Source: Willaertia magna (taxonomy: Eukaryota; Heterolobosea; Eutetramitea; Acrasida; Naegleriidae). From it: a DNA stretch of 11,648 bases. The translations under genes and the position numbers were made by a program. The DNA lies in contig CADWAF010004440.1 of NCBI GenBank assembly GCA_902984215.1, positions 1 through 11,648 on the forward strand. Direction: 5' to 3'. Under the pieces are notes generated by a model. The model saw only the letters and a list, made by a program, of their open reading frames with translations. It was not told where the DNA came from and searched no databases. Of the stretch, positions 1 to 6,806 are shown in pieces. Each line of letters begins with the position of its first letter. Positions within the stretch are counted from its first letter, which is position 1.

Positions 1-192
1 TGTAGTGCTGTAGATTTTAATTTTCATCTTTCTTTTGGGCGGCTGGGTTGTATGTTTACGTCTTCTTTTTGCTGGGTTCAATTTTCTTTGTTTATCTTTC
101 TGAACTGCAATATCCCAAAATCCATTAAATTATTGTTCTTCTTTGATTGTCTAGGTATCCGGTTTAAGCGCAATGAAAATTATTACAAAAAA
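1..192 (+). promoter_or_regulatory. 5' flank of the adenylate-kinase-like gene
   Basis: This T- and G-richer stretch lies before the preferred start of the first gene. It holds two direct copies of GCTGGGTT (42-49 and 71-78), 29 bp apart. An in-frame ATG at 52 would add 47 residues. That extension is Phe/Leu/Cys-rich and matches nothing in the kinase fold, so I read the stretch as promoter or 5' UTR. A cleavable targeting sequence cannot be ruled out. Confidence 0.4.
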
Positions 193-1090
193 ATGTTGAC
201 AACACCCAAACATTGCGATCACCAATTCCATCATCTTCAACAATTATGTACAATCATTATAATAACTGGAAGACCAGCTACCGGAAAGGTAAATTTTTAT
301 AATTAAATATTAACATACCGGCCTACAACTAAATGCAACAATCCTTTTAAATTCCAAAAAAACCAACCACTAACAAACTATCTCACAAAATTAACAAACA
401 ACTACTTTAAAGACATCACATTGTGAAGAATTAATTAAATTTATTAAAAAAAACTATCCAACAAACTATACTCCAATCTTTTTAGATATCGATTCTTTAT
501 TAATGGATAACACTTATACCCAAGAATATACAGAACATATTAAAACCTTAAAAAAGAATGGTAAATTAAAATATAATTTAGATCCAACCATTTGGACAAT
601 TATTCTTCAACGTTTCTTTCAAGCAAATAACACAAAAGAAAAGATAATTATTTTCTATAGAGGTCCAACTAGTGAAAAAGTTGCAAAAGAGTTGGGAAAG
701 ACTTTTTTACCAAACTTTTACATCTATTTGGATTCAAGTGTTGAAGATTTAGTGGAAAGAGTGTGTGGTAGGAGGGTAGATTTATTGAGTGGAAAGACTT
801 TTCATATTAAATATGATGCAGAGTATTTGGGGAAACATCAAAAGGAAATGAAACTGAGTCAAAGGATTGGGGATGATGAAAAATTGTTTATTCCTAGGAT
901 TGAAAGATCTGACAAGTCGTTATTACCTGTACTTTCTTATTATCAAAGTTTGGCACTTCAACAACAGCAAGAGAATGGTGATGAAGAGGATAGGACTAGG
1001 GTTGTGGTAAAGCGAATTGTTTGTACAAATGACATGACGAAAGAATTAATATTTCAAGAAATTAAATCAACCATAAAAAATTTTCGATGA
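193..1090 (+). CDS. Divergent adenylate-kinase-like nucleoside monophosphate kinase, two exons
   Basis: The exons are 193-288 and 413-1090, joined at phase 0, giving 257 aa. Splicing completes a P-loop, GRPATGK|TS (residues 26-34), that neither exon holds alone. The rest follows the adenylate kinase plan. A helix near GKLKYNLDP corresponds to the usual GxLVPD segment. A beta strand ends in YIYLDSS, followed by ERVCGRR (about 147-153). A LID-like segment has SGKTFH, as in long-form kinases. RIGDDE (183-188) and a following PRI match the RRxDD...R that binds phosphates. PVLSYYQ matches the late Pli-YY motif. The AMP site is degenerate: the usual STGDLLR reads LDIDSLLM and DGFPR reads FYRGPTS. 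It may therefore phosphorylate another NMP, act weakly, or be regulatory. Start 193 follows an A-run and gives a normal kinase N-terminus; ATG 52 would give 304 aa. The family call is firm, the substrate is not. Confidence 0.78.
289..412 (+). other. Spliceosomal intron in the adenylate-kinase-like gene (124 nt, phase 0)
   Basis: The donor is GTAAAT directly after GGAAAG; the acceptor is TTTAAAG. There is no other AG between the two ends, and CCACTAAC about 40 nt before the acceptor can serve as branch site. Removing it joins GK to TS and restores the Walker A motif, which is independent support for these exact ends. Confidence 0.9.
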
Positions 1091-1179
1091 ATTCCCCCTC
1101 TCTTTAACGCATTTTTTTTTTAAATAATTTTTTTTTAATTTAAATTTTTTTAAGGAAAAAAATCTTCTTTTTCCCCTCA

Positions 1180-1185
1180 AATAAA
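1180..1185 (+). terminator. Poly(A) signal AATAAA for the adenylate-kinase-like gene
   Basis: A canonical AATAAA lies about 90 nt after the stop codon, within the 199-bp convergent spacer (1091-1289). That spacer otherwise holds only T- and A-runs and the 3' UTR of the opposite gene. Confidence 0.45.
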
Positions 1186-1289
1186 AACTAACTACCAACT
1201 TGCTTGTACTTTCTTCTTAGATGTACAACTATAAAATACAATCCGTCAATTATAAAGCAATAATGCTCTTCTCTTCATAAGGAAGAACA

Positions 1290-2258
1290 TTAATCTTCAT
1301 CATCATCGTCATCTGAAACTGCAGCATTTAAATCCAATTTAATAATCTTTTTTGTGTTTTTTTGTGCTTTCAATAGAGATTGTTCAATCTCCTCCTCTTC
1401 TTTACGCCTCTTCCTTTCATTCAATTCAATATTTCTCATAGTAACTGCAATTTTACAGTTATCTATATTATTTAAAATATTGATATATAAATTCTCAAGA
1501 ATATCCCCATCAGAGACATTTTTGAGATTTGGAAAAATGTGCACAATTTTTGAATGATAATTTTCTACAATATAAGAACACAAGGTAAAAGAATCTACAT
1601 TTTTACCAGGTGTAGTTAGTATTGTAGAATTATTTTGTTTTTTAGACAATTGGATAGGTTGTTATTTTTGTTTTAATTTTTTTTTTTTAAATTATTTTTG
1701 GCCAAAGCATAACCGGTCAACCGAATAAAAATTTAAATTTTGCAAAATTAATTCGAAAGTAATTATTAATTCGAATTGAAATAAAAGTTAATGATGAATA
1801 AAAAGTAATTTAAAAAACTTACCAGAATACTTTTTGAAAATATCTAAAAAATCACCAACTGTTACTGTTGGTAGTTTATTATTATAATTTTGTATTTTAG
1901 ACTCTAAAACCTGTAGTCCATAAGGTTTATTTTGTTGATTTGTAGAAGACAATGAAGAGATTACTTTACTATTATTATTGTTGTTACTGTTAGAAGAAGA
2001 TTTAGTTGTTGTTGTAGTTGTGGAATAGTGAGTAGTTGTTGTTGTTCTATAGTCTTCATCTCTCATCTCGTAGTCTTCATATGAAGAATTCTTCCTATTT
2101 GAATGGCTACTATAGTCTTTATCATAACTTCGTTTAGATTTATTATCTAAACGATGATGATGGTAATTACTATAGTCTTCTTTATAGGAAGTTGTATTAT
2201 TATAACTTAATTGTTGGCCGTCATTGTAATAATTTCGTCTATTGGTAGTATTGTACAT
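1290..2258 (-). CDS. Uncharacterised protein, two exons, with Thr/Asn runs, a charged helix and an acidic tail
   Basis: I do not recognise this protein. Exon 1 is 2258-1823 and exon 2 is 1594-1290, joined at phase 1 (G|AT gives Asp146), for 246 aa. The second ORF has no ATG; its open frame begins with TTG and runs back into the intron, so it is an exon rather than a gene. Residues 1-110 are low complexity: repeated DY/DKDYS/EDYE units, then Thr runs (72-85) and Ser/Asn runs. Residues 114-197, crossing the junction, look globular and helical (LQVLESKIQNY, TVGDFLDIFKKYSDSF, and further helices). Residues 198-228 form a strongly charged helix (ERKRRKEEEEIEQ) that may be a coiled coil. The protein ends SDDDDDED. 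Tyr/Arg/Ser-rich N-termini like this occur in nuclear and RNA-associated proteins, but that is only suggestive. Confidence 0.72.
1595..1822 (-). other. Spliceosomal intron in the uncharacterised gene (228 nt, phase 1)
   Basis: On the minus strand the donor is GTAAGT, the perfect consensus. A TACTAAC branch site lies at 1621-1615, 21 nt before the acceptor ATGTAG (AG at 1596-1595). Between GTAAG and this acceptor there is not a single AG in more than 200 nt. Joining keeps the reading frame open across both exons. Confidence 0.9.
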
Positions 2259-2402
2259 TTAATTAAAGTTATTTTAGTTTTTAATTGTTTGTTGTTGTTT
2301 AGGTTTTTTATTTACTGAATAATATAAGAAGGCTAAAAACTGGGTCTTCTTAAACTGTCAAACAAAATAAAAAGGGGGGAAAGTGGACTACAAATTACAA
2401 TG

Positions 2403-2419
2403 ATTGGTTGACTCATTGG
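2403..2419 (-). promoter_or_regulatory. Composite CCAAT / TGAGTCA / CCAAT element
   Basis: On the minus strand this reads CCAATGAGTCAACCAAT. Two CCAAT boxes (2419-2415 and 2407-2403) are 12 bp apart in the same orientation. Between them, overlapping by one base, sits TGAGTCA, the classic bZIP (AP-1/Gcn4) heptamer. The element is about 145-160 bp upstream of the start at 2258. Known binders would be NF-Y and bZIP factors; use here is inferred. Confidence 0.45.
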
Positions 2420-2438
2420 ATTCGACACTTCATTACAA

Positions 2439-2462
2439 ATCTTTTTAAAGATCTTTTTAAAA
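2439..2462. repeat. Tandem 12-bp repeat, ATCTTTTTAAAG then ATCTTTTTAAAA
   Basis: Two adjacent copies differ only at the last base. The central TTTAAAGATCTTT is also palindromic (AAAGATCTTT). It lies about 185 bp upstream of the uncharacterised gene. Confidence 0.6.
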
Positions 2463-2595
2463 ATTATTTGTAGCATTTACTTGTTTGGAAAATATTTTAT
2501 ACAAAATTTTAATAATTTTAATATAAAATTGCACCTCCCTTACGTGCAAATATAAAAATACTATTTAAATTTAACACTGTAAATCAAACATTAAC

Positions 2596-2605
2596 TTGGC
2601 GCCAA
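2596..2605. promoter_or_regulatory. Palindrome TTGGCGCCAA, E2F-like site
   Basis: This is a perfect 10-bp palindrome with a GGCGCC core in DNA where almost everything around is A or T. Read through to 2607 it gives GGCGCCAAAA, close to the E2F/DP consensus TTTSSCGC on the other strand. It lies 338 bp upstream of the gene starting at 2258 and just beyond the stop of the CudA-like gene. Confidence 0.35.
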
Positions 2606-2636
2606 AATTATAAAATTATTTACTTAAATAAATTAT

Positions 2637-3974
2637 TTATTCTTCTGTTGGAGGGTTTTGAAAATTATAATGTTGAACATTAGAATAAGGGATAGGAGCC
2701 ATTTGAGGTGGAGGTAATTGACCAGCAGGAATAATATTCTTGTTCATTGTTGGAGGGGGAGCTTGATATTGATGAAAGCTCTTCGTGCTGTACATTGAAT
2801 ATTCTGAATGAGGTTGTTGTTGTTGGTTCGTATTATTACCAATTGTTGTTACTGTAGAGGAAGAAGAACTATTCTTTGCATTTCCTTCTCCCTTCTTCTT
2901 TCTGCCTGGCTTTTTTCTCTTCTTTTCTTCAGATTTCTTTTCTGGGAGTTCTGTACTTGTTTCCGAAACGCCATAAGGAACAGCAATAGTTTGTTGTTTT
3001 TCTAACTGTTCCTTTAAAGCCTTAAACTTTCCTCTTTGAGGACTTCTTACTACCGTTCTGAACTTTGGAGATTGGAATGTTAACAGACAATGAGTATCAT
3101 GATAGATATGACATAAAAGTCTAAACTTATCTGTTGTATTATCACTAGATGTTTCTCGGAAACGAAATTCTAATTTTGCTTTTAGATAACCATGCTTAGA
3201 AACATCAAAGTCTTGATAACATCTTCCTTTTATACCTCTTTTCCCTGCTCTTTCTTTCTTTACGCATCGGATAGGTACTCCGGTATTTCCACAAACTAGC
3301 TCTAGTTTTACCCATAGATTTTCTAATCCTACATTAATTGTACAAACTCTAAGTGTATACTTTAAACTACTTAGTAAATGGTTTTCATTATGGTACTTTT
3401 CAAATATTAAATTCTTTGTAGATATAACTACTTCATGTGGATAGATAATTGGTTGTTGATCGAAAGGATTATAGTTATGAGCTCCGATGATGCAATCATC
3501 TTGGTCAAAGAAAGAAGGAACATATTTCTTAGAAGAACCTCCAGTATTATACTTTTTACCTGTTGCCGAAGATGTTGTAGTTGGTGAAGAAGGATTACTG
3601 TAATAAGAGGCTACATTGTTGGTAGAAGATGTAACAGGAGGAACCATCGGATATGAACTTGGAGTTGTAGCAATTAACGTTATTCCTGGATATTGGGGTA
3701 GAGAGGAAGAAGAACTTGTAGAGTTACTGGTATTTTTAGTATTATTATTAACATTAGGATTCGTTATCATTGTAGTAGTAGGCACTTGTTGTTGTTTATT
3801 ATTAACATTGCTATTTATCAGTATAGAACTTCTTTCTGAAGTGGTATTAGTACCACTAGTAGCGTCAAAAACAAGACTTGCTAGGCTTGGTGAATTCAAA
3901 CTAACAACGTTACTATTTGGTGAAGGCACTACCGATGAAACTGGTAGAAATAAATTATTGTGGTTATTGTTCAT
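2637..3974 (-). CDS. CudA-like (STAT-related) DNA-binding transcription factor, probable
   Basis: This is a 445-aa protein. Residues 1-148 are a Ser/Thr/Asn/Pro-rich, probably disordered arm. Residues about 149-318 form one conserved-looking domain starting KKYVPSFFDQDDCIIGAHNY. It contains beta-rich stretches (LKYTLRVCTINVGLENLWVK), a Cys/basic segment (CGNTGVPIRCVKKERAGKRG) and the ending SPKFRTVVRSP. This resembles, from memory, the dictyostelid CudA family, whose DNA-binding domain is distantly related to STAT. A basic KKRKKPGRKKKG tract (about 351-362) looks like a nuclear signal or AT-hook-like contact. The C-terminus is Gln/Pro-rich, as in activation regions. An upstream in-frame ATG at 4055 adds 27 hydrophobic residues. 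I prefer 3974 (ACAAAATGAAC) because that extension does not suit a nuclear protein. Nuclear DNA-binding is likely; the family name is tentative. Confidence 0.62.
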   Translation of the reverse strand: MNNNHNNLFLPVSSVVPSPNSNVVSLNSPSLASLVFDATSGTNTTSERSSILINSNVNNKQQQVPTTTMITNPNVNNNTKNTSNSTSSSSSLPQYPGITLIATTPSSYPMVPPVTSSTNNVASYYSNPSSPTTTSSATGKKYNTGGSSKKYVPSFFDQDDCIIGAHNYNPFDQQPIIYPHEVVISTKNLIFEKYHNENHLLSSLKYTLRVCTINVGLENLWVKLELVCGNTGVPIRCVKKERAGKRGIKGRCYQDFDVSKHGYLKAKLEFRFRETSSDNTTDKFRLLCHIYHDTHCLLTFQSPKFRTVVRSPQRGKFKALKEQLEKQQTIAVPYGVSETSTELPEKKSEEKKRKKPGRKKKGEGNAKNSSSSSTVTTIGNNTNQQQQPHSEYSMYSTKSFHQYQAPPPTMNKNIIPAGQLPPPQMAPIPYSNVQHYNFQNPPTEE

Positions 3975-4055
3975 TTTGTAGCGAGAAACGACAATTACTT
4001 TTTGAATAAAAGTCAAAAAATATTTGGGTGGAATCAAAATGGATAATAGATCCAC

Positions 4056-4198
4056 AGCCTGATTAAAAGGTGTTTTTTTTTAAAACTTTTTTGACTGACG
4101 ACCAATGTCTTTAAGTCAGTGTGATGGTTACAACGTTGTTGTTTGTCGAAAGTGAAAGGAACAATTTGTCAATAGAATTTGGTGTCTGTTCAAAAAAT
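4056..4198. promoter_or_regulatory. Short spacer between prp31 and the CudA-like gene
   Basis: This 143-bp stretch must hold the 3' end of prp31 and the core promoter of the CudA-like gene on the minus strand. It contains the palindrome ACAACGTTGT (4130-4139) and an inverted TGACT/AGTCA pair. No RNA gene or ORF is visible. Confidence 0.35.
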
Positions 4199-6067
4199 TT
4201 ATTCCGTTGTATTATTTTCAGTTTTTCGTTTTTTGACTGACAATGATGGAGGTGGCATCATGACATTTGACTCACTATGACCATTGTTGTCACCATTAGT
4301 GCTATTGTTTACTTTCATAAATTTTGTGTTGGAAGAAAAGTAACCCTTTCTCTTCTTTTCTTCATTCCTTAATTTTTCTTCTTCTGTTATTAAATTTGGA
4401 TTAAGAATTTCAATCTCATGTTGAGGCGTAATCGCTACACTTGAAGCAGTACCAGTTCTAATAATTTGAGTAGCTGTACCACTTTTAAATATTGAATTAC
4501 TGGATAAAGTTGTCATTCCTTCAAAGAAAGCTGCATCATTCAAACCACTAGATGTATTCGTACCACTAACACTCATCGTTCCATGAAATGGATTCTTAGG
4601 TTGTTGTTTTTGTTTCTTTTTCATCTTATTTTCATATCTTTGACCTGAGGCAAGAATGGCTTGTTGTAGCCTTAAAGATTGACTTGAACCTAAACCTTTT
4701 AAACCTTCCTTACCTAACATTCCAGTTCCTTGTCCTATATAAGTTTCATCTTCACCTTCAGCTCCAAAAGGTAGTCTTTCATATTTCTTTCTCAATTCAG
4801 AATATCTTCTTAATTCCTTTTCAGCTGTTGACTTTTTACCTCCTCTATTCGTTTTCTTTCTAGAATCTGGTGCTGGTAATGGTTTATCTTGTTTTCCTTT
4901 TGGTGGTTCTAATAAATGTTTAATTTGTTGTATAACATCTTCCTTTAACTTTAAACCTTCCGAACCATCTCTAGAGCTATTACAACTATCTATCCTAGCA
5001 GCTAAAGCACACTTTGTAGCAACTATCCTACTCACCTTCTTACGTAATTTCTCTCTAGGAGGTGTATGTTGCATTACTAAGTCACATAAGCCTACAAACC
5101 CAGTATACCTCATGTGCGCAAAATCATTATGATTATAAGCTAAGGCATAACCATTATTATTATTTACTGACGAAGAAGAAGAACCAACATTCGCTTCACT
5201 ATTTACATTCATACGTTTAGGTAACATCCCAATAAACGTTCTAGAAGACATCCCTTCTAACTTTTTCTTATCTCTACCTAAACATTGTATAACATCCCCA
5301 GAAAGTTGAGCTAGGGTATCTAAACTACCAGCAGTACCAATTAACTGAGCAGATATCCTTGTCCCAACTAAAACACTTAAATTTGGAGCAATCCTATTCA
5401 TCCTCATAGAAACATATTCTAAAATTAATTCCTTAATATTATCTAATTCTAAAATATCATTACAAAGACTTTCTATACCATTCCATTTCTCTTCGCTCAA
5501 TAAAGTTCTAAAAGAATTATCATTTGCTGCAATTACTTTTATAATCATTATTGTAGAAGGTGGTAAGATATCTGTTAGGTTGACAGTGTCATTCGTTAAG
5601 GTAGGTCTATTACCTATTCTTAATACTGTTTTTGCGTAGTCTAAAGGATCGGAAATGTTATTTTCTAGTTCTTTAAACTTTTCGCTATAAAGATCTTTTA
5701 ATTGGATAAATAATCTTTCAATTTCTTGGTCAATTTCCATTGTATAGGAATTGCTAGCTAAAATGTAAGATTGTTCTTCATTTAGGTTGTCAACAATGGC
5801 AGTATTATTTTCTTCTTCTTGATTTCCTTCTTCTTTATTAATAAATTCTTTAATTTTTAAAACATGTTCTTTAAATAATGTGTTTTGTAATAAACCAGTT
5901 ATTGGTTTTGAACTTGGAAAAAATCTTGTTATAATTTCTCTATTGTCCAACGGATTGATACCTACATTATTATTATTAACAGAACTTTCATTATTCACCT
6001 CGGATTGTTGTTCTTCAACAATTTCATCTTCTTGATCCGCTAAAAACTCTTCCAACAGAGTTGACAT
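4199..6067 (-). CDS. prpf31: U4/U6 snRNP pre-mRNA splicing factor Prp31
   Basis: This is a 622-aa homologue of human PRPF31 (499 aa). Prp31 binds the U4 snRNA 5' stem-loop with the 15.5K/Snu13 protein and bridges U4/U6 to U5 in the tri-snRNP. An acidic N-terminus is followed by a NOSIC region (about 100-225) and a Nop domain (about 226-360). Signature stretches are MRMNRIAPNLSVLVGTRISA, the GTAGSLDTLAQL segment, and VATKCALAARIDS near 349-361. The C-terminal Prp31 region follows with KPLPAPDSRKKTNRGGKK (about 395-412), RKKYERLPFGAEGED and an Arg/Lys-rich tail. The Nop domain carries a Ser/Asn-rich insert of about 35 residues (near 283-320) where human PRPF31 has a short loop. The start at 6067 follows an A-run and has no in-frame alternative upstream. 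No intron interrupts the CDS. Confidence 0.95.
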   Translation of the reverse strand: MSTLLEEFLADQEDEIVEEQQSEVNNESSVNNNNVGINPLDNREIITRFFPSSKPITGLLQNTLFKEHVLKIKEFINKEEGNQEEENNTAIVDNLNEEQSYILASNSYTMEIDQEIERLFIQLKDLYSEKFKELENNISDPLDYAKTVLRIGNRPTLTNDTVNLTDILPPSTIMIIKVIAANDNSFRTLLSEEKWNGIESLCNDILELDNIKELILEYVSMRMNRIAPNLSVLVGTRISAQLIGTAGSLDTLAQLSGDVIQCLGRDKKKLEGMSSRTFIGMLPKRMNVNSEANVGSSSSSVNNNNGYALAYNHNDFAHMRYTGFVGLCDLVMQHTPPREKLRKKVSRIVATKCALAARIDSCNSSRDGSEGLKLKEDVIQQIKHLLEPPKGKQDKPLPAPDSRKKTNRGGKKSTAEKELRRYSELRKKYERLPFGAEGEDETYIGQGTGMLGKEGLKGLGSSQSLRLQQAILASGQRYENKMKKKQKQQPKNPFHGTMSVSGTNTSSGLNDAAFFEGMTTLSSNSIFKSGTATQIIRTGTASSVAITPQHEIEILNPNLITEEEKLRNEEKKRKGYFSSNTKFMKVNNSTNGDNNGHSESNVMMPPPSLSVKKRKTENNTTE

Positions 6068-6091
6068 TTTTTTTAAAATAATTTTATTTTT

Positions 6092-6196
6092 TCAGCCTAG
6101 CATAGCTGAAAGGCTTGCTTTTGTTGCAAAACAATCACTTAGTTGAACATGAAGAAGAAGTAGAACAGTTTCGATGGCTTGCAAGTAATACGACAT
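6092..6196 (-). other. Small upstream ORF (34 codons) in the prp31 leader, or a spliced leader ending in a 3-codon uORF
   Basis: Unspliced, the minus strand reads ATG at 6196 through TGA at 6094-6092: 34 codons, starting MSYYLQAIETVL and ending SAMLG. If the predicted 5' UTR intron is removed, only ATG CTA GGC TGA (6103-6092) remains, ending 24 nt before the prp31 ATG. The stretch has about 40% GC, well above the spacer around it. It could also be a small RNA gene. I cannot tell which. Confidence 0.3.
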
Positions 6197-6198
6197 AC
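6106..6198 (-). other. Predicted intron in the prp31 5' UTR (93 nt)
   Basis: The minus strand has CCGAAG|GTATGT as donor and AAGCCTTTCAG as acceptor, 93 nt apart, a size that fits the other introns here. The upstream leader back to 6338 has no ATG, so the intron would lie in untranslated sequence. AACTAAG is a possible branch site. Unlike the other introns it has internal AGs and relatively high GC, so confidence is low. Confidence 0.35.
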
Positions 6199-6273
6199 CT
6201 TCGGATGCAATGAATAAACAGTTAGATAAATAAATGGATTAATAATTATTAAATTGGCTGTACAAAGGCTATT

Positions 6274-6279
6274 TTTATT
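6274..6279 (-). terminator. Poly(A) signal AATAAA for atg8
   Basis: On the minus strand TTAATAAAAATAG lies about 60 nt after the atg8 stop codon, a normal distance for a poly(A) signal. Confidence 0.4.
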
Positions 6280-6338
6280 AATATAATATTCAGTAAGAAT
6301 ATAAGGACGTAAAAAAAACTTTACAAATTAATAACTAA

Positions 6339-6806
6339 TTAAAGGGAAAAAGAACCAAAAGTATTCTCTCCACTATAAGTAATATACAAGAAACCATCTT
6401 CATCATGTTGTTCTTCATAAAGTTGACTCATCAGTGAAGCAGTTGGTGGTAATACATTATTAACAAAGATAAAGATATTTGTATTAGGATCTACTTTAAT
6501 TCGTTTACGAATAACATAAACAAATTGTCCAACAGTTAAATCTGCGGGAACTAAATACTTCTTTTTATCAATATCCGGAATGTTTGATTTATCAGCCTTT
6601 TCGCAAATGACAGGAATACGATCAGAGTATTTTTGTCTAATTCTTGTAGCTTCTGCTTTTCTCTTTTCAAAAGAATTTTGTGGATCTTCCTATTTATTTA
6701 TTATTTCAAAATATGATGGAGGGCCCAAGGCAAAAGATTTGAATTTAAAAAAATCATTTTCAATAAAGGGGTTTGAAAATCACTTGCTACCTACCTTGTA
6801 TTTCAT
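6339..6806 (-). CDS. atg8: Autophagy ubiquitin-like protein Atg8 (LC3/GABARAP family), two exons
   Basis: Exon 1 is 6806-6795 (only ATG AAA TAC AAG) and exon 2 is 6689-6339, giving 120 aa. Atg8 is conjugated to phosphatidylethanolamine and drives autophagosome membrane growth and cargo capture. Visible hallmarks are [16 protein letters not shown] in the N-terminal helices, DRIPVI, the block [16 protein letters not shown] (45-60) that forms the LIR-binding face, RKRIK (65-69), FVNNVLPP, and the C-terminal [16 protein letters not shown]. Gly116 is followed by SFSL, so the precursor needs Atg4 to remove four residues before the Atg7/Atg3 reactions. The ending [12 protein letters not shown] is very close to Dictyostelium Atg8 as I recall it. 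The length is typical for the family. The gene is head to head with the GTPase gene across about 175 bp. Confidence 0.96.
6690..6794 (-). other. Spliceosomal intron in atg8 (105 nt, phase 0)
   Basis: The donor is GTAGGT after AAG and the acceptor is AAATAG before GAAGATCC. The only AGs inside lie within about 12 nt of the donor, too close to be used. Splicing gives [14 protein letters not shown], the expected Atg8 N-terminus. It leaves a first coding exon of 12 nt. Confidence 0.85.

Larger units (their letters stand above)
2259..2636. promoter_or_regulatory. 378-bp spacer: promoter of the uncharacterised gene and 3' end of the CudA-like gene
   Basis: No gene is visible on either strand. Compact motifs stand out from AT-rich sequence: a G6 run (2374-2379), two CCAAT boxes around TGAGTCA (2403-2419, minus sense), a tandem 12-bp repeat (2439-2462) and the palindrome TTGGCGCCAA (2596-2605). 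The first three lie 115-205 bp upstream of the ATG at 2258 on the minus strand. AATAAA overlaps the stop codon of the upstream gene (2636-2641, minus sense). Confidence 0.5.

Noticed and set aside
52..192. N-terminal extension of the adenylate-kinase-like protein from the ATG at 52
   Set aside because: It is Phe/Leu/Cys-rich, has base use unlike the downstream exon, and is not needed by the fold. ATG 193 sits in the usual A-rich context. A targeting peptide cannot be fully excluded.
1596..1649. The 5' part of the second ORF (TTG start, 18 residues) as real coding sequence
   Set aside because: There is no ATG, and it contains the TACTAAC branch site and acceptor of the intron; these residues are intron read-through.
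3616..3981. A 121-aa plus-strand ORF opposite the CudA-like gene
   Set aside because: It is the antisense shadow of Ser/Thr/Asn-rich coding sequence, with Leu/Val-rich low complexity as expected.
3975..4055. A 27-residue hydrophobic N-terminus of the CudA-like protein
   Set aside because: It does not fit a nuclear protein, and the downstream ATG at 3974 has the better context.
4081..4160. A C/D-box snoRNA in the spacer before the CudA-like gene
   Set aside because: GTGATGG and CTGA occur on the plus strand but in the wrong order and without a terminal stem.
6092..6209. Plus-strand reading over the prp31 leader giving EHEEEVEQFRW...
   Set aside because: The frame lacks a start, and all three frames after the TTTTTTCAG-like acceptor hit early stops, so it cannot be an exon on that strand.
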